The notes beneath the pieces are model-generated. The model worked only from the letters and a program-made list of their open reading frames with translations, had not been told where the DNA came from and did no database searches. The position numbers were made by a program, and so were the translations under genes. Positions 6,054 to 14,000 of a DNA stretch of 14,384 nt are shown here, piece after piece. Positions within the stretch are counted from its first letter, which is position 1; every line of letters starts with the position of its first letter. Origin of the DNA: Flavobacteriales bacterium UBA7519 (lineage in GTDB: Bacteria; Bacteroidota; Bacteroidia; Flavobacteriales; Weeksellaceae); assembly GCA_002476905.1 (NCBI GenBank), contig DLND01000062.1, positions 1 through 14,384 of the forward strand, read 5' to 3'.

Positions 6054-6770
6054 ATGAATAAAGGCATTTGCAATGTTTCCATCGCACCATTGAGAGCAGA
6101 CAGTTCTGACAAAAGCGAAATTGTATCACAACTTCTTTACGGCGAATCTGCGGATATCATCGAGGTTAAAGATAATTGGACCAAAATCATAACGCATTAT
6201 GATAATTACGAAGCGTGGATGGACACAAAACAAATCTTGCCTGTTTCCGATGAATTTGTAACATCAAGAAAAAGAAATCTTGTGAAAGAGCCTTTCCAAT
6301 CTACAATGACTGAGAGTGGAAAAGTGCTTTTATCAATGGGTTCTGAAGTCAATTTTGAGACAACTGCGCCTACTCGCGGACGTGACCTCAGCGAAAGCAT
6401 TGTCAACTGCGCTAAAGAATTCCTTAACGTTCCTTATCTCTGGGGCGGAAAAAGCTTTTTCGGAATTGATTGCAGTGGTTTTACGCAAATTATTTATAAA
6501 ATTCACGGGATTAAAATTCCGAGAGACGCCTATCAGCAAGCAGAAATTGGAGATGCTTTAACTTTTCTTGAGGAAGCTAAACCTGGTGACTTGGCTTTCT
6601 TCGAGAACAAAGACGGAAGAATCCATCACGTTGGGATTATCTTAGCAGACCAAAAAATCATCCACGCGCACGGAAAAGTGAGAATTGACAGCCTTGACAC
6701 GAGTGGAATCTTCAACAAAGACCAAAATAAGCATACGCATAAATTGAGATTCATTAGGTCTTATTTTTAA
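6054..6770 (+). CDS. YkfC-like NlpC/P60 (C40) murein-peptide endopeptidase
   Basis: This 238-residue cysteine peptidase probably cleaves gamma-D-glutamyl-diaminoacid bonds in murein peptides, as YkfC/dipeptidyl-peptidase VI enzymes do. An SH3b-like region covers about 5-65 and a linker about 66-110. The NlpC/P60 domain spans about 112-238, with the nucleophile Cys140 in DCSGF, His192 in HHVGI and a third residue His204 in IIHAHG. The spacing of 12 between the two histidines equals that of the YkfC triad as I recall it. No signal peptide or lipobox is present, which suggests action in the cytoplasm on imported peptides, i.e. recycling and not wall cleavage; this is inference. The start is the ATG at 6054; an in-frame TTG at 6045 would add only three residues and was not used. 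A strong hairpin terminator follows. Confidence 0.88.
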   Translation: MNKGICNVSIAPLRADSSDKSEIVSQLLYGESADIIEVKDNWTKIITHYDNYEAWMDTKQILPVSDEFVTSRKRNLVKEPFQSTMTESGKVLLSMGSEVNFETTAPTRGRDLSESIVNCAKEFLNVPYLWGGKSFFGIDCSGFTQIIYKIHGIKIPRDAYQQAEIGDALTFLEEAKPGDLAFFENKDGRIHHVGIILADQKIIHAHGKVRIDSLDTSGIFNKDQNKHTHKLRFIRSYF

Positions 6771-6780
6771 AAAATATGTC

Positions 6781-6793
6781 GGTGCTTCGCACC
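6781..6793. other. Small perfect hairpin GGTGC-TTC-GCACC
   Basis: Five-base arms surround the loop TTC, ten bases past the NlpC/P60 stop and just before the terminator. It has no T-run of its own and may be part of the termination region or a small dispersed repeat. Confidence 0.4.
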
Positions 6794-6804
6794 TCTATAA
6801 ACCA

Positions 6805-6838
6805 AAAGCTTCCTAAATTTGGAAGCTTTCATTTTTTA
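6805..6838 (+). terminator. Intrinsic terminator of the NlpC/P60 gene, possibly bidirectional
   Basis: AAAGCTTCC (6805-6813) and GGAAGCTTT (6821-6829) form a perfect nine-base stem with loop TAAATTT. A TTTTTT run (6832-6837) follows on the plus strand. On the minus strand the stem is followed by TTTTGGTTT, so it may also end the convergent receptor gene, whose stop is at 6855. Confidence 0.8.
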
Positions 6839-6854
6839 TTGATGTAACTCTATT

Positions 6855-9302
6855 TTAAAGTTTGAATTCCAATTTAACATTAAAGAATCTTCCCGTCAAT
6901 CTAACCGGCACCGGATAATATAATTGAGATGAAGAATTAACATCACTGATCCATTGATTTGCAATCGTATTATTGATATTAAATGCATTGAAAATCTGAA
7001 CACCCAAAGTCAGTTCCTTGAATTTGCCCCAAAAATTACCGCTTGCTTTATTGTCTTTCTGATCGATGAAAACTTTAGTCAAACCAATATCAACACGCTT
7101 ATATGCAGGCAATGTTTTCTGATAACGGTAAGCCGCCAAATAATCCGGTAAACCTGCAACATCAAATAAAACTGGCGTTCCAGAAGGCAATCCACTAGCA
7201 TAAGTCAAAGTCAAATTAACTCTCATACTTGGGAACTTCGGCATATAATCTTGGTAGAACATAGAAAAACGAAAACGCTGATCCGTAGGTCTTGGAATAT
7301 AGCCCATTCTTTCGATATTTTCATAAACTCTGGCATAACTTGCAGAAATCCAAGAATCTACTCCGGGAACAAACTGACCGTATAATCTAGCATCCAAACC
7401 ATAAGCATAACCTTCCGCATTATTTTTACCAGCATATCTTACTCTTACATTATCAAGATAATATGGAATCAAATTCTCCATTTTCTTGTAGTAAGCTTCC
7501 GTAGTTAATTTGAAAGGCTTTCTGTTATCATTATTTCCAATCTTGAATTCGTAGTCGTTGGCAATGATAATTTGATAAGATTTTTGAGCTCTGATGTCTG
7601 AGTTGAAAGCTCCTGTCAAATCCTTAATCTCTTTATAGAAAGGCGCCTGATAGTAAACACCTCCGGAAACACGGAACAACATATCCATATCCCAATCTGG
7701 TTTGATGGCAAATTGCGCTCTTGGAGAGAACAATGTCTCTTTGGTAAAACTCCAGTTCTGAACTCTGGCTCCACCATTGACAGAGATTTTATTCTATAGA
7801 CTTATAAATTTTTTGGAGAATTGGGCATAGGCAGAAATCCTTGTCGGGGTAATATTATTCTGTCCTGCGATATAATATTTAAGATTAAGCGCAGAAGTAT
7901 CAAGATTTCCTGGGATTACGAAATCTCTAGGATTGCTGTAACCGATAGAATCTACAAACTGCCATTCAGTGGTAAAATCTTTGATGGTTTCTCGTTCATA
8001 TTTTACACCAACTTCAATATCTGTGTTTACATCTGGAGAAAATCTCGTCCTGAATTGTGAACCTGCCACTCTAACTAATAAGTCATTTCGTGCGTGATCA
8101 ATCTGCCCGCCTGCATCATAACCAGCAACAGGATTTCCTTCCTCATCAAACGCTTCCAAGATATAACCAGATGCCAAAGAATAATATTCTCTTTCTCTAT
8201 TCTGATAAGCAAAATTATCTAAACTAAATTGCCATTTTTTACTAGGTTTGAAGTTAACGCTTACCGTTCCCATCATATTTTTATACTGGTCGTCTTCTTG
8301 TCCGTTGTAGAAAACTGTCAATTTCAAAGGTTGTAAAAGACTTCCAAAATCTACTTCTTTTTGTTTTGGAACCATCTGGTAATCGTTCTTTGTATAATAG
8401 CCTAAGAAAGACAAAGACCACTTTTCATTGAACTGATAATTAAGATAAGTCTGCAAATCCATATATCTAGGATTGAAATCTGTATCTTCATTCAAAGTAT
8501 TAAGCACAAGGTTTGTGTTTCTATATCTCGCAGAAACTAATCCTGTGAATTTTTTATCTTTCGATGCAAAACCAGTGGTTAATCTTCCACCAATCAAACT
8601 TGCTTCTCCAGAAAGTTCAAATTTTTCTGGCTGCCTGTAATAGATATTAAGTGCAGACGACATTTTATCGCCATATCTTGGTTCAAACCCACCAGCTGAG
8701 AAATTAATCATCCCAACCATATCCGTATTGATTATACTCATCCCTTCCTGCAAAGAGTTACGAATCAAAAACGGACGATAAAGTTCCACATCGTTGATAT
8801 AAATTAAGTTCTCATCATAATTCCCACCTCTTACCATAATTTGAGAAGACAACTCGGAATTGGAATTGACCGAAGGTAAACTTTTCAAAAGCCCTTCCAC
8901 GCCACCTCCTAAAGACGCTACTTCTCTCGCTTCTTTCACAGAAATCTCTACCGAAGTAAGGTCATTGGTTTTACGGATTCCTTTTTTCTGAAACACGACT
9001 TCCTGTATCTCCGTAGCATTAACGACAGGTAAAAAAAGAACATTAACGCTTTGAGTTTTTGGTGAAGTTTTGATCGTTTTAGAAAAACCCTTGAAGTTCG
9101 ATTTTTGTACGCTCAAAGTTTGTTCAGAAGCTGCAAGCGGGATTTTTACAAAACCATTTTTATCCGTTTGATAAGTTTGGTTGTTATAAGTAACCTCTGC
9201 TTCGGAAACAGATTTTCCGTCTTCGTCGAGAACTTTTAAATTGATTTGAGAAAATGCCAAAACTGGCAAAAAGAAAAGAATTAAGAGAATATAATTTTTC
9301 AA
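6855..9302 (-). pseudogene. TonB-dependent outer-membrane receptor interrupted by an in-frame amber codon
   Basis: The frame from the ATG at 9302 to the TAA at 6855 covers 815 codons and is open except for a TAG at 7794-7796 (codon 503). The upstream part has a signal peptide ending near AFSQ (about 1-19), a carboxypeptidase-regulatory-like beta domain (about 20-90) and a plug domain (about 110-235) with MVRGGNYDENLIYINDVE and GGFEPRYGDKMSSAL. The beta-barrel follows and continues past the stop without a frame change, ending in the barrel-like C-terminus NVKLEFKL. Translation after the stop (NKISVNGGARVQNWSF) reads as a normal barrel strand. A stop at 502 residues removes over a third of the barrel, so the product should not work unless the stop is misread or is a sequencing error. 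The only start available to the second half is a TTG at 7733 without a signal peptide, so it is not an independent gene. No SusD-like partner is adjacent and the ligand is unknown. Confidence 0.85.
7794..7796 (-). other. Premature TAG (amber) codon in the TonB-dependent receptor
   Basis: The plus strand reads CTA at 7794-7796, i.e. TAG on the coding strand, in context AGT-CTA-TAG-AAT-AAA. Both flanking parts are in the same frame, so one base change, for example from GAG, CAG, AAG, TTG or TAT, explains it with no indel. Confidence 0.9.
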
Positions 9303-9352
9303 TGTTGTAGTTTTTATTATCGATTTTATATTTTGAAATATCCTTGGTTGAG

Positions 9353-9360
9353 CAAAAATA
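9353..9360 (-). promoter_or_regulatory. Putative -7 box of the TonB-dependent receptor gene
   Basis: The minus strand reads TATTTTTG, matching TAnnTTTG, 51 bases upstream of the receptor ATG. No convincing -33 TTG is seen. Its upstream end overlaps one arm of an inverted repeat (9358-9367). Confidence 0.4.
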
Positions 9361-9401
9361 ACAATTAATCTAAAGAACGAAAGAATATTTGTAATTGTTA
9401 T
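9358..9401. promoter_or_regulatory. Inverted repeat upstream of the receptor gene, possible operator
   Basis: ATAACAATTA (9358-9367) and TAATTGTTAT (9392-9401) are perfect ten-base reverse complements separated by 24 bases, with centres 34 bases apart, about three helical turns. One arm overlaps the putative -7 box, as a repressor site might. The arms are AT-rich, so chance is possible. A short palindrome AAATCGATTT (9407-9416) follows. Nothing else was recognised in 9402-9486. Confidence 0.3.
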
Positions 9402-9486
9402 GCAGAAAATCGATTTGTTTCAGAATATTTGCTGATGAATTAAGAAATTTTAAGTCAAAGTTCCAAATATCATCACTTCAAGACAT

Positions 9487-9513
9487 AAAAAAAGTCCGAA
9501 TCAATCGGACTTT
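9487..9513 (-). terminator. Intrinsic terminator of kdsA
   Basis: AAAGTCCGA (9491-9499) and TCGGACTTT (9505-9513) form a perfect nine-base stem with a five-base loop. On the minus strand a run of seven T follows (9487-9493, partly within the stem). It lies just past the kdsA stop at 9519. Confidence 0.88.
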
Positions 9514-9518
9514 CAATT

Positions 9519-10328
9519 TTATAATATCGCTTCTCTGATTCTTGTCAGTTTCCCGAGCAAATCATCAAGCAAATCTAATTTCAACATATTCGCACCATCG
9601 GATTTCGCTACAGAAGGGTCTGGATGAGTTTCGATGAATAATCCGTCAGCTCCAACCGCGATTCCCGCTTTTGCAATAGTTTCAATCAATTCTGGTCTTC
9701 CGCCTGTAACACCAGAATTTTGATTTGGTTGTTGAAGAGAGTGCGTTACATCCAAAATAACTGGAGAATATTCTCTCATAGTCGGGATTCCACGGAAATC
9801 TACCACCAAATCGCTGTAACCAAAAGTATTTCCTCTTTCGATAATCGCTGTTTTATCATTTCCGGAATCTTTTACTTTCTGAACAGCAAATTTCATTGCC
9901 TCAGGAGAAAGAAATTGTCCTTTTTTAAGTGTCACCGCTTTTCCAGTTTCTGCCGCTGCAATCAACAAATCTGTTTGTCTAACCAAGAAAGCAGGGATTT
10001 GCAACACATCCACATATTCTGCAGCCAAAGCCGCGTGACCATTCTCGTGAATATCCGTTGTAGTAGGAACGTTGAACGTCTCTCCTACTTTTCTAAGAAT
10101 CTTCAAAGCTTTCTCATCGCCGATGCCCGTAAAAGAATCTACACGGCTTCTGTTCGCCTTTCTGAAAGACCCTTTGAAGATGTAAGGAATATTGTATTTG
10201 TCAGAAAGTTTCACAATTTTTTCTGCAATCTGCAAAGCCATAGTTTCATCTTCGATAGCACAAGGTCCTGCAATCAGGAAAAAGTTCTTGGAATCTTTGT
10301 GATGAATGTTATCTAAATATTGTATCAT
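9519..10328 (-). CDS. kdsA: 3-deoxy-8-phosphooctulonate (Kdo-8-P) synthase, metal-dependent class
   Basis: KdsA condenses phosphoenolpyruvate with arabinose-5-phosphate to give Kdo-8-phosphate, the precursor of the inner lipopolysaccharide sugar Kdo. The 269-residue protein is a single TIM barrel of normal length. It shows LIAGPC23AIE near the N-terminus, KGSFRKANRSR (52-62), GNTFGYSDLVVDFRG (166-180), TH196SLQQP, FIE233THPDP and AKSD244GAN. Cys23, His196, Glu233 and Asp244 correspond to the four metal ligands of the Aquifex-type enzyme (as I recall them, Cys11, His185, Glu222, Asp233), so this should be the metal-dependent class and not the E. coli type, which has Asn at the first position. 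The ATG start at 10328 is unambiguous. A -7-like box lies about 55 bases upstream and a strong terminator follows, so the gene is probably transcribed alone. Confidence 0.96.
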   Translation of the reverse strand: MIQYLDNIHHKDSKNFFLIAGPCAIEDETMALQIAEKIVKLSDKYNIPYIFKGSFRKANRSRVDSFTGIGDEKALKILRKVGETFNVPTTTDIHENGHAALAAEYVDVLQIPAFLVRQTDLLIAAAETGKAVTLKKGQFLSPEAMKFAVQKVKDSGNDKTAIIERGNTFGYSDLVVDFRGIPTMREYSPVILDVTHSLQQPNQNSGVTGGRPELIETIAKAGIAVGADGLFIETHPDPSVAKSDGANMLKLDLLDDLLGKLTRIREAIL

Positions 10329-10382
10329 TTTTTTGATTTTAAATTATGAATTCCAGATGATAGATGGTCTGAAAATCGAATA

Positions 10383-10390
10383 CAAATATA
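10383..10390 (-). promoter_or_regulatory. Putative -7 box of kdsA
   Basis: The minus strand reads TATATTTG, matching TAnnTTTG, 55 bases upstream of the kdsA ATG. It is identical to the box proposed for tilS. The -33 element is not evident. Confidence 0.45.
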
Positions 10391-10405
10391 CGGAATTAAT
10401 GCAGG

Positions 10406-10438
10406 AAAACCTTTCCCCTTCAAACTATCGAAAGGCTT
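10406..10438 (-). terminator. Possible terminator of the DUF1697 gene
   Basis: On the minus strand AAGCCTTTC pairs with GAAAGGTTT (one G-U pair) around a 14-base loop, ending in TTTT. The T-run is short and the loop long, so this is a modest candidate. It starts about ten bases past the DUF1697 stop. Confidence 0.4.
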
Positions 10439-10446
10439 AAGATCAT

Positions 10447-10980
10447 CTATTTCCCGAATTTATAAATGATTTTCTCAAATGTATTGGCATTCCTACTCGT
10501 CATTTTATCTTTCAAGCTTTTCTTGCCAAGAACTTTCCCGAAATCAGAATCCAAAGTTTGCCCTTTGGGAACTTGCCAATAGAATATATTATTGACGATT
10601 TTACCTTTCTCTCCTTCTGCTTTTCTTGATTTTTCAAACTCTTCCAACAAGGTTTCTTCTACTTTTTCTAAACCCAGAAAAATATAACTGTGGAAATTTT
10701 CTATTGGTAGAAATGGGTCATTGGCTAAGATTTCGTTGATTTCTTTTTCATTTTTGACGAAGAGAAAAGCATCGTAATTGAAATGCTCAGACATTGCTTT
10801 TTCCAAAATCTTCTTCAATTCTACAGAGTCTTTATCAGATTGAAACAAAATATTGCCACTTGCCAAAACCGAAGATACATTTTCCATTCCTGAATCCAAG
10901 AAAACTTTGCAAACATCTGCCATTTTCATATTGGTCCCTTTGACGTTGACACCACGGAGAAAAGCACAGTATTTTTTCAT
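10447..10980 (-). CDS. DUF1697 domain-containing protein
   Basis: This 177-residue protein belongs to the DUF1697 family, recognisable by the N-terminal KKYCAFLRGVNVKGTNMKMADV (an AxLRGVNVgG-like signature), then SVLASGNILFQSD (about 37-49), a central alpha/beta region and a C-terminal SRNANTFEKI segment that is strongly conserved in the family. The length is typical. There is no signal peptide or membrane segment, so it should be cytoplasmic. The biochemical role is unknown to me. It starts at the ATG at 10980 and ends with TAG. It lies between the DUF2723 gene and kdsA on the same strand, but hairpins on both sides argue for separate transcription. Three heptanucleotide repeats sit directly upstream of its start. 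Confidence 0.88.
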   Translation of the reverse strand: MKKYCAFLRGVNVKGTNMKMADVCKVFLDSGMENVSSVLASGNILFQSDKDSVELKKILEKAMSEHFNYDAFLFVKNEKEINEILANDPFLPIENFHSYIFLGLEKVEETLLEEFEKSRKAEGEKGKIVNNIFYWQVPKGQTLDSDFGKVLGKKSLKDKMTSRNANTFEKIIYKFGK

Positions 10981-10982
10981 AA

Positions 10983-11003
10983 TTGATAGTTGATAGTTGA
11001 TAT
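10983..11003. repeat. Heptanucleotide tandem repeat in the DUF1697 leader
   Basis: TTGATAG occurs at 10983-10989 and 10990-10996, followed by TTGATAT at 10997-11003. The three units end two bases before the DUF1697 start codon on the minus strand, so they occupy its ribosome-binding region. Confidence 0.75.
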
Positions 11004-11033
11004 CGAAATTAAACTTTAAATGGATATAAATAG

Positions 11034-11059
11034 AAACGTCCCGAAATATCGAGACGTTT
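11034..11059 (-). terminator. Intrinsic terminator of the DUF2723 gene
   Basis: On the minus strand AAACGTCTCG pairs with CGGGACGTTT (one G-U pair) as a ten-base stem with loop ATATTT. The following bases, CTATTTATA, are T-rich without a long run. It lies eight bases past the stop codon. Confidence 0.6.
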
Positions 11060-11066
11060 AATTTAT

Positions 11067-14000
11067 TTATTGTGTGACTTTCATCAACTGCTTCGTGATG
11101 TTGTCCATCTTTTCAGCTTCGTAAGTGGTATCGTAATCTTTCATAATATCAAACAGATAAGAGTAGAACGATGTCACTTTCTGTACATCATCTGCTTTTT
11201 TGAAGGCCTTTTCTTTGCCCATCTCCTGCAAATCTTTGATGAATGTATTGAATCTCTTATCGATCACATTCAGAGAGTTGACAAGATATTGATAACCTTT
11301 ATCTTTCTGACCAATTTTGTTATACGCATCGGAAACTGCACCAACTACTAAAGAATATTCCATTGGTTTGGTTTTCATCTGTCTTGCTGCATAAACCTGG
11401 AATTTTGGCGATAATCTTGTGTAATAATCGTACTCTTCGAAGATTCCTTTTTTGAGGTCTTCTGCCAGTTTCAGTCCTTTTTGCTCCTGTCCTGCTACGA
11501 TATAGGCATAAACCATAGAACTCAAAGACCTTGGGTCGTTATATTTCGAAACAGGAATTTCTTTGCTTGCTAAGTCTAGAAGTTCGATCGCTCTTTTCTT
11601 GTCGCCTTTCAGCACCAAAGCCTCAGCCGCTCTACTTGCCGATGATCTGTAACCGATGATATTCTGCGTGCAAGTCTCGTCAAAATGTGTTTTCAAATCT
11701 TTGAAATTACCCCATCTGTAATTTTTAACTACATTATAAAGTTCGTCCGCATTCACCATTCCTAACTCGCCATCCGGAGATTCTTCGGTTTTGATTGGAA
11801 CCAATCTGTAGCTGAATCCATCAAATTTCAAATAATTGGAAAGGAAGAATAGATTGCTTCCGTCATAAATCCCGCCGCTTGAAAAGTTGATTGGACGTTT
11901 CCAATCGAAGTTCGCCAGGATATCCAACATCATCATATTATTCTTGAACATACTAGAACCTTTGTAATCGATGACTATTTGTTTTTCGGCTTTTTGAGCT
12001 TCAGCTGGTGTGATGATTCCTGATTTAACGGCATTATTGACATTGACCGGAAGTACAAATTTGGAAACCGGAAGGAAGTTGAATTTTTCATAACGCTCTT
12101 CTCCGAAAATCATTTTAACAATTTCATCTTTTTCAGGCGATTTCATTTTCAGGAAGTTAACTGCTTCTTTCATTGTGATAGAATCCTGAGTCAGATATTT
12201 TCTGAAGGCTGCAAATTCTGTATCTGGTGCGCCCTGGTCTTTTAGATTCGCAAAAATATTAGACCAATCATCTTTCGTCATCATGTAAACCTGATCGTTG
12301 GAACCTTCACGATAATCTTCGTGAGTCAAAGTTGATGGAACAGGCATTGCGTTATATGTTCTTCTCTTAACTTGGTCAATGTTCCAAGGTGTAGATAACA
12401 ATGTGAAATTCACAACTTTTACATCCGAACGGAACTCCTCAGTCTCCTGAATTGCCCAAACCGGATACGTATCATTATCACCGTAAACGAACATTATGTC
12501 GTCTTTTGGCAGTGATTTTAAACTGGAATATGCATAATCGTAAGCCGTGTAACGCCCGCTTCTGTCGTGAACATTATAATTTTGGAAGCCCATCATACAA
12601 GGAATTCCTAACAATACAACTCCCACGATAATCTGAGCTGATTTGCTTTTTATCTTTTTTTGAAGTAACCAATAAATAGAAGCTACGCCTAATCCAATCC
12701 AAATCGCAAATGCATAGAAGGAACCAACCATCGCATAATCTCTTTCACGAGGTTCGAATGGTTTCATCCCTGTGTAAAATACAATCCCGACACTTGTTAA
12801 AATGAATAAAGATAATATCGCATAGAATCTTCCAAAATCTCTGTTCAATTGGAAGAAGAATCCTAATAATCCTAAAATTAAAGGCAACATAAAGAACTTA
12901 ACCGTACTTTCATTCTGGAATTTAGCCGGCATTTCGCTTTGGTCTCCCCAAATATTATTATCGATGAAAGGAATCCCAGTAATGAAGTTTCCATTGGTAT
13001 TTTCCATATGCCCTTCTACATCATTCTGGCGACCTGCAAAATTCCAAAGCAGATATCTTCCGAAATAATAGTAGTTCTGGAATGTGATGAAGTAATCCAA
13101 ATTCTGAGCTAATGTCGGTTTCTGAACATTGATGATTCCGAATTGTTTCGCTTTCAGATAATCCTCCATTTTAATGGTTCCGTTCTCATATTTTTGACGA
13201 AGTTCATCAAAGAACTGTTTTGCTTCCGGACTTTCAGCTACCTGCTCATTCCCATAATTGAAGGTGAAATCTGGTGCGCCGTACATCGAAATATAATTTG
13301 GCATTACCGATTTATCTTCACTGAACATCCTTGGCAAGAAACCAACGTGCTCTTTACTAAAAACATAATTAAACTTTTCTCCTACTTTACGATATTGTCC
13401 TGTTGTCGCATCTTTCTCGTAAGTATCACCTGTTTTTTCGGTTTTGTAACTTCCGTCTTCGTTTTTTTGGATTCCATTCGGGTCAAGATAAGCGGTATAA
13501 TTTTGACCGTACAAAGTTGGCCAATCCCCGTATTGTTCACGATTATAATAATCCAACATCCCCAAAGCATTGTCTGGGTCATTAAGGTTCATTGGTGGAT
13601 TGGCGATTGCTCGGATTGGGATTACCAACCAGCAAGAGAATCCAATCATCATATAAACTACTGATAATGCAATGGTTTGATATAATGATTTCCCTGTTTT
13701 TCTTGTGTAAGTAATGAACAAATAACAAAGAACAACCAAAATAACAAATGCGAAAACTGTCCCCGAATGGAAAGGCAAACCTAATCCGTTGACAAAGAAT
13801 ATTTCAGATTTCCCGAATAAAGTCATTATCACAGGGAAGATAATTTTGAATACAAAGGCAAGAATAACCAATGTTACCACATTTGCTATCAAAAATGATT
13901 TCCATGTGAATTTATAGTTTCTTGTATAGTAAATCAAACAAACTGCTGGCAACGCCAACATACACATCATATGCACACCCACAGACAAACCGATGATGAA

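Noticed and set aside
6855..7733. Separate outer-membrane protein gene starting at TTG 7733
   Set aside because: It is the in-frame continuation of the upstream receptor after the TAG at 7794-7796, has no signal peptide, and its sense translation extends back to the stop without a break.
9720..10316. Plus-strand open frame of 198 codons opposite kdsA
   Set aside because: It is antisense to an unambiguous kdsA, rich in Phe, Ser, Cys and Arg as expected of a reverse-complement frame, and resembles no family.
13143..13664. Plus-strand open frame of 173 codons opposite the DUF2723 gene
   Set aside because: It is an antisense shadow of a well-supported coding region, with no family resemblance and no promoter-like sequence.
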